Positions 40,193 through 52,652 are shown, numbered from the stretch's first letter. The stretch is DNA of 64,000 nucleotides from Aphrophora alni (GCA_963513935.1 OY740769.1:38529120-38593119), one strand, 5' to 3'. Numbers and translations: made by a program. The notes: generated from the sequence alone by a model not told the origin.

Positions 40193-43005
40193 CTATTGTT
40201 GGTACATACAGTTTGTATATAATCAAAATTTACCAAGGACATTACATTACCGGTATGTTAAAGTTAATATAGTTATTGTAAGTGTTTAAATTTGAATAAG
40301 TGGAAATTTGTTGATTTAAAAATACAACAGTTTAATACTGTGGTTTGAAGGATTAATACTAAAACTATGTATTGAAACACGATGAAACTGTAAAGCTAAC
40401 GATATTGAGGTTAATAGAGAAATAGATTATTAATTGAGCACAAAAATATTTTACTGTTCTATATAAGATTTATTAAGTTCCCTATAGGTGTCAGTGGGAA
40501 TTCAACACTCATGGTCCATCATTTAAATTATAAACTTTAAGTAAGATTACTTTTTTGTTTTGCTCTACAATGTTAGGTTAATATAAGCAATAGAGTCCTT
40601 ATTAATACAGTTAACAGGCTGGATATGAAAGACATACAGCAGATGTTAAACATTACAATAAAACAATATGTATTACTTTAGTAATCTGACTGCTTGTTAT
40701 AAAACTCTATACTGTTAAGAGTACAATTTGACCCAATTTTAATGATATAATCGTATTTTTACCCTTTATCGTATGACATACATTTTACCCTTTAATTTAT
40801 AATTCATAATATATACGACTGGCACTAAAATTAGATTATTTATAAAACTCAAGCTTATTCATAAATATAGCCTACATGATTACAAATTTGTTTTGTTATT
40901 AAGACTGGTAGTAAGATTACAAGACTATAAAATATAACAGCGATGTGGCGTGGAAGTGTTGGTGTAGATTGAGGAGAAGGAATATCTATCTGAATAGACG
41001 TGTGTTTATCTTAATTTAAATCGTAAATAAATATCGAATTTTCGATATAACTTTTTTCAAATTAAATTATATATATATTGATCCGAGTTTTCATTATTAT
41101 TCACTTTAATTCAATTAAAAAGCACGTCATTTGGTTTTTTAATGTTTTACTCAAAATTTGCATTCTACTAGCTAATCACCTTATTTTACTCACTCTTTCA
41201 CTTTATAACACACAATTTAAAAAATCTTTTAATGAAATCAATATATTTTTAATGTCAAAGACGGGTTGAATTGACTTCAAATATTTTCCCGTTCCTAAAC
41301 ATGTTCTTTTATTTTTCTATTCACTACACTAAACGGTTTTTAAATTGCTGTCATTACGTAATCTCTGACTCATTTTAATTAACCCCTTCCCTTCCAAACC
41401 CTTAATTAACTTTTTTCCTTTTTAAATCCTCATCAAAATGACATTTCTTAATTCGTTTTACCAAATGGTGTCTTTTTTAAAAATTTAATAAGGTTTCTTT
41501 ATAATTAATCAAAATAAAAAAAATAAAAAATTAATAATTGTATGGTTTCATTTCATCTATTCTTTATTTTACATAAACAATATTCAAAACATCTATTAAA
41601 TTTAAGTCTTCTATGACTTACTGACATTACTTAAACAAGTTACAACTCGTACATATTACCACTTAATTCGTGTATTTAACAGCTTTTGACAATATGTGGT
41701 TTAGTGCTATGTGTTTCCCTCTTTAGGATCCCTCACACACAACACAATGAAAACCCGTATAGCAAGCCTAGGCCTACAAAAAGTTGTTGTGTTAAGTGGT
41801 TTAGGATTTGTTATTGTTCCTACAATAATAAATGTATCTGACTAAAATTCTTCCCAGATTCTCAGTAGCCACTTTAAGAATCTCTTAAAAGAAGTAGTGG
41901 ATTGGTACAAAAAAGCTTAACTGATTTTCATTCAAATTTCACTAAAATTTCATTGAATGATCTTATCGTGTGCCACGAAGTCTCCGTCAATAAAAACTTT
42001 TTTTAAACACAGAAAATTTTTAAAAAAGAATCCAAATATTTCTCAGGCATATTCCTTCTATAAAATCTTTTATCTCATAAGAAATAAAATAGAAAAAGTT
42101 CAAACATATTATATATTAGTTTTTTTTGGATACTGGATATCCCGATGAATGTTGACAATGTGAAAAAATATTTGATACTATATTTCCCGATTTGGTCATT
42201 TTACTGTATAATATATCGTTAATTACGCGATTACTTCTTAAATAGGACATTGGCGCCAGGAAAAGTTTATTGAAGAAAAAAAATTAAATCAGGGAAAAAT
42301 TACTGTTTAATGAATGATCTATGGTTACAAAATTCATCTGAGCGGTATTTAAAATAAGCTATAGTAGATAAATGGTATGTTTGCCAAGCTCAGTTAGTTC
42401 TACAATAAGCTTGTTCAGAATGATTGCATTCTTAATTCCATTGTTGAATACGTCATTAAACTGTGTATATGTTAACACAAACAGATAGGTTAAACCCAAA
42501 CTTAAAATACTGACTGTAGTTTTAAATTGTGACTATGTGATTGGTTGTGATCCATTTAAAAACAGAAAATACACGACAATAATATAAATTTTCATGAGCT
42601 CTTTACATTTTCCGTATATACATTTTAAAATTTGACTAAACGGGCTTATTAAGTTAAACTCTATTTTTTTAACAACTAATTACGGTTTCAATAAGGTAAC
42701 ATCCTCTATTTGTTTAACTTTGGTTCAAATAAATTTTAGAAATTTGAAAGTAGGCCTAGGCTATAAATATGTCACGTATTTAAATGCGATTTAATTATTG
42801 TCTCAACTATAAACATATACTTAATATACGAGTAATTTATATTTTAAAGTTTAAAACAACAAAATTATATTCTTATTTTAAAATAAATTCAGTTAAAAAA
42901 AGAATAATTTCAATAAAATTTTATTTTAACTGGAAATAAAAAAATGTAAATATTTACAAAAAAAATAATAATTTCTCTAATATATCCTCAATACCAGTTG
43001 GCTCT

Positions 43006-43007
<2 letters not shown>
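40193..43007. other. A+T-rich DNA without a recognisable gene
   Basis: Apart from the short dispersed repeat at 41419-41474, nothing could be assigned. Two copies of TAGGCCTA lie here, at 41769 and 42751. Frames at 41078 and 41957 lack motifs. Confidence 0.55.
41419..41474. repeat. Short dispersed repeat, copy 2
   Basis: Same-orientation relative of 747-800 with the shared order CATCAAAATGAC, GTTTTACCAAATG, GTGTCTT. Confidence 0.5.

Positions 43008-43086
<79 letters not shown>
43008..43086. repeat. (TA)n microsatellite, about 39 units
   Basis: Long uninterrupted TA tract. Confidence 0.97.
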
Positions 43087-44327
<1,241 letters not shown>

Positions 44328-46130
44328 TGCAACGGTTTAATTGAACCGCCTGCAAGGAGCAATTTTGGAAAATAGCTAAATTCCAAAATTTCAATTAAAT
44401 CAAATAATAATTGTAGAAATGACAAAAACATTTCTAAATTTCACATAACACATGTAAAGTTAAAGGGAATATGTAGGTTAGCCAAGCCAAGGTCACGCGC
44501 CTTGACAGGAAATGTCTAGCGTTCCGGATTGAACAGGAATACGTCCATGTGTTTCTATGCAAAAAAAAAATCAAAATCAAAAAACTTAAATTAAAATGAT
44601 ATAATCGTGTAGAGCTAGGAAAACCTAATAATAAATAATAAGATTATAAACTCGTCAAATTAATAATAAAAAAGTTATAGCCATAATAAAACGTCATAAA
44701 ACATAAAAGACCCTTAAAATGAAGAAATTCCAAAATCTAATAATAACAACGCATAACTATAATATAAACTAGAAATAAATAAGACTCGAAATCAAAATTT
44801 AATAAAAGACCATAAAGTAATTAAATAATAAATAACCAAAAATGCAGAAAGTACCGTAACTTGTGAAACCCAGAAGCGAGGAAGAAGAGGAAAGCAGTTT
44901 TGGAACTTTCAGCATCAGAGGAACAACTTACAAAAAGAAGATTTTCAAAATTTCCAAAATTGGAAAAACTAAATTTTGAAAAACTACGAAATTTTCAAAT
45001 CTCCGTAAAAGTAAAAATATACGTCGTATCGCTACAAATGAAGATGGAAAATCATCAGGAAAAGAAGGGCTTCAAAATGAAATCACCCAGAAGAAGATCG
45101 AGCGAAGCGAACGGGATATATGAAGAAAAGAAGAATTCGCAAGTAAAAAATTATAATTTTCAGGAATCAACTTGTCTTGAAGGTCGTGCGCAGAGAAGGC
45201 AGTAGACGCATGGAGAGGGAAAGATACCAACTTCAAAACGAATTCACCATAAGCAATTAAACTAATTATAACAAATAATAATAGAAATAGATAATTTAAA
45301 ATGGAAAAAATAGACAAACAATAGAAGAATAAGCCAAGGAAAGTTCATCGTAGTGCAAATAAATAAATAAAATTAATTAAATTGTGAAATAAAACAGTAA
45401 CAATAATCAGTGAAGGTTGGCCACACTGAAAGGCCTAAATTTCGACGAGTTAACTTTCTTCAAGTTAATTCGACAGTCTCGTTTAGTACCAGCTCCAGGG
45501 AAGTCTTCTAATAGCAGCTCCAGGAAAGATCACCAACTTTACTCAAGTCTGAACAGGAAATCGTCGTGAAAATATATTGTCAACGCTCTGTACTTCGCCA
45601 GGTTAATAACGGTGCCCACAGAAAGGATCGGCCTTGCAGGAGACAACGTGACATCCTACAACAGCTTAGTATAAGAGATCTTCACTACGGACTCCGGCAA
45701 ACATTCTTCTAGAACTTGTCGTCATCAACAGATTCATCGAGAACTGGACTTCGGGATATTCTAGACAACTCTAAGAAACTATCTCCAAGATCTTCTAACA
45801 TTCTCAGAATCAGGACGAGCGGACTTGTGCACTTCACAAAAACAAGGTACTGCATAAATCAAGCTTTTTTAATAAATAAAATATTTTTTAATAAACTTGA
45901 ATTACGTCCAAAATTATTAAACTCAATAAATTTAAATAATAACATTTTAAAGACAAAGTAAAGTCAAAATAAAGCCAATTTTAAATTCATTCAAATAAAG
46001 AGATATAAAATCTTCTAAACTGCGAGGGAATCACTCTCTATAACGCGTTGTGGTAGGGGTAAGGTCTTGCAGCGTGTTAAATCCCGTCTGTCCGTCCGTC
46101 GGCCCGGCGGGGGGGGGGGGGTTTGTTGCA
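44328..46130 (+). repeat. Left (5') LTR, shorter form
   Basis: 1803 bp, TG...CA ends. Colinear with 49942-52302, but lacks the roughly 580 bp found at about 51602-52180 of the right LTR; the junction is near 46008. Near its end it has GTCTGTCCGTCCGTCGG and a run of 13 G (46109-46121). It also has small extra blocks (near 44820 and 44887) absent from the right copy. Confidence 0.93.
44900..45205 (+). CDS. Small open frame inside the left LTR, repeated in the right LTR
   Basis: 101 codons, rich in Lys, Arg, Glu and Ser, with no recognisable domain. The right LTR holds the same frame at 50492-50797 with one residue change that I see (Glu to Asp in SSEANG/SSDANG). Because the LTRs are recent copies of each other, conservation here says little about function. 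It may be a chance frame in purine-rich LTR sequence. Confidence 0.2.
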   Translation: MELSASEEQLTKRRFSKFPKLEKLNFEKLRNFQISVKVKIYVVSLQMKMENHQEKKGFKMKSPRRRSSEANGIYEEKKNSQVKNYNFQESTCLEGRAQRRQ

Positions 46131-46132
46131 AG

Positions 46133-46150
46133 TGGCGTCCAACATTGTAG
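46133..46150 (+). promoter_or_regulatory. Primer-binding-site candidate
   Basis: TGGCGTCCAACATTGTAG starts two bases after the left LTR ends. TGG pairs with the CCA end of a tRNA, and this is where minus-strand DNA synthesis would be primed. I could not assign the tRNA. Confidence 0.65.
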
Positions 46151-46294
46151 GCTCGAAAGTAACCAAACAAAAAATTGTTAAAATTACTTTAGGGTTGAAA
46201 ACGAACAGCTTAAATTCATTAAAATCAAAATTAAAACTTAAAACTCAAATAAATAAACAGTAGTAAACCTAATAAATAAATCTAAATAAATAAA

Positions 46295-47599
46295 ATGGCA
46301 GCTCCGAAAGAAGCAGAGACGGAAATGCAGAAGTTCATGAGGTATTTCCAGGCGAAAGAAAAAGAACGCGAAGCCAGGGAATTAGAACGTACATCTAGGG
46401 AAGAAGCGGATAAGAAAGAACGCGAGGAGAGAGAAAAAGCACGCGAATCGGAGAGGAAAAAAGAGAAAAAAGAACGCGAAGCTAGGGAATTAGAACGGGA
46501 GACTAGGGAAAACGAAGAGAAAAGGGAACGCGAAGCGAAAGAAAGAGAAGGCGAAGCTAGGGAGTTAGAAGAAAAAAGAGAACGCGAAGAAAGTGAACGA
46601 GCGAGTAGGGAAGAAATCATACAAGCTGTAGGCGGTTTAGGAGAGGATGTAAAGAGAAATTTTGAAGCAATTCAAAATAGAGTCGGAAATTGCGAAGACG
46701 AAATAGTCGTGTTGAAAGGGGAAATTCAGGAAATAGGGGAAACAATTAAAGGACAGGATGACAAAATTAAACAAAATAAAATTAATTGCGAAACGTTAAG
46801 CAAAAATATAAAATCGTTAGAAAACAAAATGAGACAGACAAGTACAGGGCAAAGTTTAGTAGGGGCTGGGAGAAGCGTAGTATACGTACAACCCGGTGCA
46901 GCAGGGAATAAAACTGTCGAATTTTGGGGAAGTTCCAAAGAAAGTCCAATGAAATTTCTAGCCGAAATGGAAGAGATTTTCATGGAAATCGATCCACAAT
47001 TAGACGAAGGGGACAAATTAAAAATCGTGGAACGACATATAAAAGGGCCGGTAATATAATGGTGGAACGTAATAAAAGATAATAAAGATAGATACGGACA
47101 ATTTAGGGTTAAATTTATAAAAAATTATTGGGGATATCAAGCCCAGCAACATATCCGAAATTTAATTGAAAACGGACAATATCGCGATACAGGATATATG
47201 TCAAGAGTTAATTATTTTTGCAAAATGGTGGCTAAAGGACAATATCTTGATCCACCAATCCCAGAAAAATTTATGATTAATAGAATCATGCGACATTTTG
47301 AACAAAAGGTACAATTTGCGAGTATAGGAAGTCATAGCGAAACCGTTGAAAGCGCGATAGAATTTCTTAGAACGTTTGAAACGATGGAAGGCGAACCACG
47401 TAGGGAAAATCGAGAAGAAAGACCAGCGTATAAGGGGAACCTTGATAGGAAAATGGCAGGAGCCATGGACTCTCAAACCTATCCTAGAACACCTAACCTT
47501 AGATCCTATGGGAATAGACCGCAAACAAACCAAAACCAAAGTAACCAAAAACCCAATCCTACACTACCTAACAATCCGAGACCCAGTCCAAAAAACTAG
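46295..47599 (+). pseudogene. gag: gag, interrupted by one in-frame stop codon
   Basis: One frame of 434 codons is broken only by TAA at 47057-47059 (codon 255). The N-terminal part (residues about 10-115) is almost all Glu, Lys and Arg with a heptad-like pattern, a long charged coiled coil. A second helical region follows to about 180. The capsid-like core begins near EFWGSS and continues across the stop: HIKGPVI, then WWNVIKD, FIKNYWGYQAQQ and INRIMRHFEQKV. This resembles Ty3/gypsy Gag (retrotrans_gag). The C-terminus is Asn/Pro/Gln-rich with no CCHC zinc knuckle, so RNA binding probably relies on basic residues. In the family Gag assembles cytoplasmic particles around the RNA. The ATG is the first in frame after the primer site. 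The stop may be a recent nonsense change, as the frame is otherwise intact. Confidence 0.88.
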
Positions 47600-47661
47600 G
47601 TTATAAGGTCCCGGAAAAAAGCAAAAGAAAACGGTTACAGGCAAAGACAGGATTCGGGGCC
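47590..47661 (+). promoter_or_regulatory. -1 ribosomal frameshift signal between gag and protease
   Basis: The heptamer A_AAA_AAC (47590-47596) is in the required phase: gag codons read CCA AAA AAC TAG, so the gag stop follows directly. Slipping back one base enters the protease frame, open from 47572 and closed only at 49119. Ten nucleotides downstream, GGTCCCG (47607-47613) can pair with CGGGGCC (47655-47661) as a 7-bp stem with one G-U pair. A_AAA_AAC is one of the established eukaryotic and retroviral slippery sequences. The long loop makes the stem less certain than the heptamer. Confidence 0.8.
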
Positions 47662-49119
47662 GCAGATCAAAATGTAAAAATTAAAATCAAAACAGAGAAA
47701 CCTTTAGAAGACTTTTCAAAAATTAAAAATCCAACATTAAAATCAGTAGGGAAATTACAAAACATTTCATGCGATATTAGGGAAGAGTTAATGACAGAAG
47801 GCGAAAATATCAACATTCAAACAAAATTATTAGAAAAATGTCCGGAAATAAACGTCAAAATTCATCAAACAAATATAAAAGTTTTAGTAGACACAGGAGC
47901 GCAATGGTCGTGTATACAAGCTGAATATTTGAACAAATTTTTAGAATTACCAGTTTATAACGTCGAAGTAGTAACAGCCATTAAACAGAAAAAACAAAGA
48001 GTTTCAAAACAAGTATCAATACCCGTGCAATTTAACGACAGAGTAGTAGATATAAATTTTCTGGTAGTACCAAAGTTAACTAGTTTAGGTATATTAGGAT
48101 GTAATAGCCTATTCGAGTTAAACGCGAAAATTAATATGGAGGAAAAATACGTAATAATAAATGTAGAAGGGGAAAACAGAAAAATAAATTTCATCGAAGA
48201 AGCTAAAAAAGTAACTTCAAAAACCAATTTATTAAATAGATTGGACGTAGAACAACCGTCAGCTAAAATCTGTGTACGGAAATTGCGAAATCAAAGTAGC
48301 AATATAGGAGGTCCAAATACTATAGTGCGAGCGAATGGGGCATTATATGTTACTACATTACCCAGTGTAGAAGTAAAAAACGAGGGAACCGAACGTGACC
48401 AAGCCGAACGTGAAAAAGGGGGAAAAAATACCAGAATTGACCAAACAGGACGTGTAAACAACAAACGTGACGGGAGGAAAGAAAAAACCGAAGCCAACAA
48501 CACCAAACGAGACAATACAGGAAGGAACAGGAGAAGGGGAGATTTAGAGAGGGGAAGGGAGTTTGAACTCAAAGGAAAACAGGAGATAAACCTTAGAAAC
48601 CAAAGCACTGTCGAAAGGAAGATGCCAATTCAAGGAAGGAACTTTAAAATCCAAAAAGAGATTAAAAGTGGAGCAACCTATCCAAGAAGAAGCAGGAAGA
48701 AGAGCGAAGCGAGCGAGAAAAGGGAAGAACTATATCCAAAAAAGCTTCAGAGTCGTGAGTTAATCGTACAAGGGCTAAGCAAAGTCGTCGTAAATAAAGA
48801 AGTAAGTCTTAAGCACCAAATACAAAATGGAGACCACGCAAAAATGAAGGGATCACTGGTAAACATACCTATGTTCGAATTGAGCTTAATTCCAAAAGGG
48901 GAGTCCAGTAGTCAATCAAACCCAAACCTAAATAAGTTAGGAGCGAACGAAACAAAAAAGTTCAAAAATCGAGATGTAACCAAAAAGGTTAAATTCAAAA
49001 CAAAATTAAAATATAGTCAAAAAAGGAAAGGGAAGAATAAATTTAAGTTAAAAAGGAAGGGAAACGTATTCGTAAAACTAAAAATAAAAAATAAATCAAC
49101 GGTAAAGTTAAAAAACTAG
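47593..49119 (+). CDS. pro: Protease (retropepsin) frame with a long basic tail, made as Gag-Pro by -1 frameshift
   Basis: The frame runs 508 codons from the shift site. The first internal ATG is at 47791, but the frame is open upstream and the shift site indicates a Gag-Pro fusion. The retropepsin active site VDTGAQWS has its catalytic Asp at 47890-47892; ILGCNSL further on matches the family's ILG.DFL block. Retropepsins act as dimers that cut Gag and Pol precursors in the particle. After residue about 190 (from the ATG) the protein becomes a low-complexity tail of Lys, Arg, Asn and Glu of about 250 residues, without domains. The tail may derive from the remains of a deleted pol gene or from its basic C-terminus. 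No reverse transcriptase or integrase motif follows. The frame has no stop, unlike gag. Confidence 0.87.
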   Translation, partial: KLGYKVPEKSKRKRLQAKTGFGAADQNVKIKIKTEKPLEDFSKIKNPTLKSVGKLQNISCDIREELMTEGENINIQTKLLEKCPEINVKIHQTNIKVLVDTGAQWSCIQAEYLNKFLELPVYNVEVVTAIKQKKQRVSKQVSIPVQFNDRVVDINFLVVPKLTSLGILGCNSLFELNAKINMEEKYVIINVEGENRKINFIEEAKKVTSKTNLLNRLDVEQPSAKICVRKLRNQSSNIGGPNTIVRANGALYVTTLPSVEVKNEGTERDQAEREKGGKNTRIDQTGRVNNKRDGRKEKTEANNTKRDNTGRNRRRGDLERGREFELKGKQEINLRNQSTVERKMPIQGRNFKIQKEIKSGATYPRRSRKKSEASEKREELYPKKLQSRELIVQGLSKVVVNKEVSLKHQIQNGDHAKMKGSLVNIPMFELSLIPKGESSSQSNPNLNKLGANETKKFKNRDVTKKVKFKTKLKYSQKRKGKNKFKLKRKGNVFVKLKIKNKSTVKLKN

Positions 49120-49929
49120 AAATAAAGGTTAGGATAGTAAAATAATAGTAAACATAAAGTAGAATAGGTAAATTCGTAAATTCATAATCATAAACATCGT
49201 CCATAATAATATGTAATAAATCCAAAAAGAATAAAGTTCAGAATAAATCGCAACGGTAGATAAAAAACCAGCTGTTTCGATAAAAGCGAGGGGGAGAATT
49301 GGGACAAGTTGCGTAGGTCAGTTACTAAATAAACAAACATCCGGAAGACATGAAAATATTGTACAGTAATTAAGGTAGAGAGGGGTTCTTTCGTTATATC
49401 GATAACGGAAATAAGAAATGTCAACATTCAAAAGAATTTCAGTCTGTTACTTGGCGCAATCTAACCTAGCGCGAAATCAATCAAAAGTAAGGATTGCTTG
49501 ATTTATGTAACTTACCTTAGTGCAAAAGTGATTAAATTTGTGTAAAAATTTATAATTTTAAAAAAGTTAGGATAAAGTGTAAATGTGTATAACTATGTAT
49601 AATCATGCTAAATAGACTGTTTCAGATGAAAGAGAGACGAAATGAACTATCGAACATGAAAAATATATATGTATTTGTATAAAATAAGGATTGTTTTCAT
49701 ATGAATATGTCATGTTTATTACCATGTTTTTGAAAAATATATATGTCACCAATTAATCATTTATGTTAGAAATAGGATTGTTTTATAGATAGTAAGTTTT
49801 CATGTTATATAGATAATTATGTTTTTTAAATAGAAAGGAAGTAAATATGTAAAGAGAATAGAAAAATTTAAGGAACACAAAATTTTAAAATCTAAAAAAG
49901 GGATTTTAATGTCAAAATTTTAAGTTTTT
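49120..49929 (+). other. Non-coding 3' internal region of the LTR element
   Basis: Closed in all frames. A purine-rich line GCGAGGGGGAGAATTGGGAC near 49286-49305 looks like the sequence that often follows integrase in gypsy-type elements. This supports internal loss of the pol domains. Confidence 0.6.
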
Positions 49930-49939
49930 GAGAGGGGAA
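49930..49939 (+). promoter_or_regulatory. Polypurine tract
   Basis: GAGAGGGGAA followed by TT and then the TGCAACGG start of the right LTR. It is the expected primer for plus-strand DNA synthesis. Confidence 0.8.
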
Positions 49940-49941
49940 TT

Positions 49942-52298
49942 TGCAACGGTTTAATTGAACCGCCTGCAAGGAGCAATTTTGGAAAATAGCTAAATTCCAA
50001 AATTTCAATTAAATCAAATAATAATTGTAGAAATGACAAAAACATTTCTAAATTTCACATAACACATGTAAAGTTAAAGGGAATATGTAGGTTAGCCAAG
50101 CCAAGGTCACGCGCCTTGACAGGAAATGTCTAGCGTTCCGGATTGAACAGGAATACGTCCATATGTTTCTATGCAAAAAAAAATCAAAATCCGAAAACTT
50201 AAATTAAAATGATATAATCGTGTAGAGCTAGGAAAACCTAATAATAAATAATAAGAGAATAAACTCGTCAAATTAATAATAAAAAAGTTATAGCCATAAT
50301 AAAACGTCATAAAACATAAAAGACACTTAAAATGAAGAAATTCCAAAATCTAATAATAACAACGCATAACTATAATATAAACTAGAAATAAATAAGACTC
50401 GAAATCAAAATTTAATAAAAGACCATAAAGTAATTTACTTAAAGAAAGTACCGTAACTTGTGAAACCCAGAAGCGAGGAAGAAGAGCAGTTTTGGAACTT
50501 TCAGCATCAGAGGAACAACTTACAAAAAGAAGATTTTCAAAATTTCCAAAATTGGAAAAACTAAATTTTGAAAAACTACGAAATTTTCAAATCTCCGTAA
50601 AAGTAAAAATATACGTCGTATCGCTACAAATGAAGATGGAAAATCATCAGGAAAAGAAGGGCTTCAAAATGAAATCACCCAGAAGAAGATCGAGCGATGC
50701 GAACGGGATATATGAAGAAAAGAAGAATTCGCAAGTAAAAAATTATAATTTTCAGGAATCAACTTGTCTTGAAGGTCGTGCGCAGAGAAGGCAGTAGACA
50801 CATGGAGAGGGAAAGATACCAACTTCAAAACGAATCCACCATAAGAAATTAAACTAATTATAACAAATAATAATAGAAATAGATAATTTAAAATGGAAAA
50901 AATAGACAAACAATAGAAGAATAATCCAAGGAAAGTTCATCGTAGTGCAAATAAATAAATAAAATTAATTAAATTGTGAAATAAAACAGTAACAATAATC
51001 AGTGAAGGTTGGCCACACTGAAAGGCCTAAATTTCGACGAGTTAACTTTCTTCAAGTTAATTCGACAGTCTCGTTTAGTACCAGCTCTAGGGAAGTCTTC
51101 TAATAGCAGCTCCAGGAAAGATCACCAACTTTACTCAAGTCTGAACAGGAAATCGTCGTGAAAATATATTGTCAACGCTCTGTACTTCGCCAGGTTAATA
51201 ACGGTGCCCACAGAAAGGATCGGCCTTGCAGGAGACAACGTGACATCCTACAACATCTTAGTATAAGAGATCTTCACTACGGACTCCGGCAAACATTCTT
51301 CTAGAACTTGTCGTCATCAACAGATTCATCGAGAACTGGACTTCGGGATATTCTAGACAACTCTAAGAAACTATCTCCAAGATCTTCTAACATTCTCAGA
51401 ATCAGGACGAGCGGACTTGTGCACTTCACAAAAACAAGGTACTGCATAAATCAAGCTTTTTTAATAAATAAAATATTTTTTAATAAACTTGAATTACGTC
51501 CAAAATTATTAAACTCAATAAAGTTAAATAATAACAATTTAAAGACAAAGTAAAGTCAAAATAAAGCCAATTTTAAATTCATTCAAATAAAGAGATATAA
51601 AATACAATAAAATTCGAGTCAAATAATAAAGCAATCAAGTAACAGATTGGAAAGGAATAAATAATAGGATTCATATTTATGTGTATTAGAATAAGAATAT
51701 AATTTGTTAGTTTTAGTTAATGTTAAAATTGTTTAGTATAGTAGATTTTCAGTTTGTTAAAAAGGAAAGCATTTAATATAAATTGTTAGAAAAGGCGACA
51801 TTAATTGTTGTAAGTGATTCGAAAGAAAACCATTGTTTCTCACAGTAAAAATTAAATTGTAGACTTTTAAATAAATTTGTTAAATTTCACTGTTGAATAT
51901 TTTAATTAAAACTAACCTATTCAAAGAAACTCATTACATTAGAAAGAAGAAAAAGTAAGTGCTCACCAGTATAAAGTTAAAAATTCAAAAAAGAGCAAAT
52001 TTTGGTGTTAATGAATTAAAGAGCTCCAAAGGGCACACCCTTTGAAAAAGAGTCTGGAGTTTAAGAAAGGTAAGCTAGTATAAGAAGTGAATATATTAAT
52101 ATAGTAAAATTTCCTGTGTTAGCATAAGTTGATTAAAATAAATTATTCTTGTGTGACATAAGAATCAAGAGCCTTATCAAAACTATTAAACTGCGAGGGA
52201 ATCACTCTCTATAACGCGTTGTGGTAGGGGTAAGGTCTTGCAGCGTGTTAAATCCCGTCTGTCCGTCCGTCGGCTAGGCGGGGGGGTGGGGGGTGCGT

Positions 52299-52302
<4 letters not shown>
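49942..52302 (+). repeat. Right (3') LTR, longer form
   Basis: 2361 bp, TG...CA ends, colinear with the left LTR but with about 580 bp more (51602-52180). The extra block has no open frame of note. Its end carries a G-rich run, G7-T-G6 (52280-52293). It is the longer and probably original form, because its extra block blends with the LTR in base composition. Confidence 0.93.
50492..50797 (+). CDS. Small open frame inside the right LTR
   Basis: Counterpart of 44900-45205, 101 codons, basic and without a domain. A second small frame pair (45716-45961 and 51308-51553, 81 codons) behaves the same way. Coding is doubtful. Confidence 0.2.
   Translation: MELSASEEQLTKRRFSKFPKLEKLNFEKLRNFQISVKVKIYVVSLQMKMENHQEKKGFKMKSPRRRSSDANGIYEEKKNSQVKNYNFQESTCLEGRAQRRQ

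Positions 52303-52652
<350 letters not shown>

Larger units (their letters stand above)
44328..52302 (+). mobile_element. LTR retrotransposon (Ty3/gypsy-like) encoding Gag and protease only
   Basis: Two long direct repeats begin TGCAACGGTTT and end GTTGCA, enclosing 3.8 kb. The left LTR is followed by a primer-binding-site candidate, and the right LTR is preceded by a polypurine tract. Inside are gag and a protease frame, linked by a -1 frameshift signal. No reverse transcriptase, RNase H or integrase is present: sequence from 49120 to the polypurine tract is closed in all frames. It is therefore non-autonomous and would depend on an intact relative. The LTRs differ by about 15 substitutions over roughly 1.69 kb (counted by eye), so the insertion is fairly recent. 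Flanks are TG repeats on both sides, which blurs any target duplication (GTTT left, GTGT right). Confidence 0.93.

Noticed and set aside
47376..47606. 76-codon frame overlapping the end of gag in the third frame
   Set aside because: It is neither the gag nor the protease frame; the -1 shift at the slippery site enters a different frame.
46282..48608. Minus-strand open frames of 90-115 codons opposite gag and protease
   Set aside because: They mirror the Glu/Lys/Arg-rich plus-strand genes (Ser/Leu/Phe-rich antisense) and have no domains.
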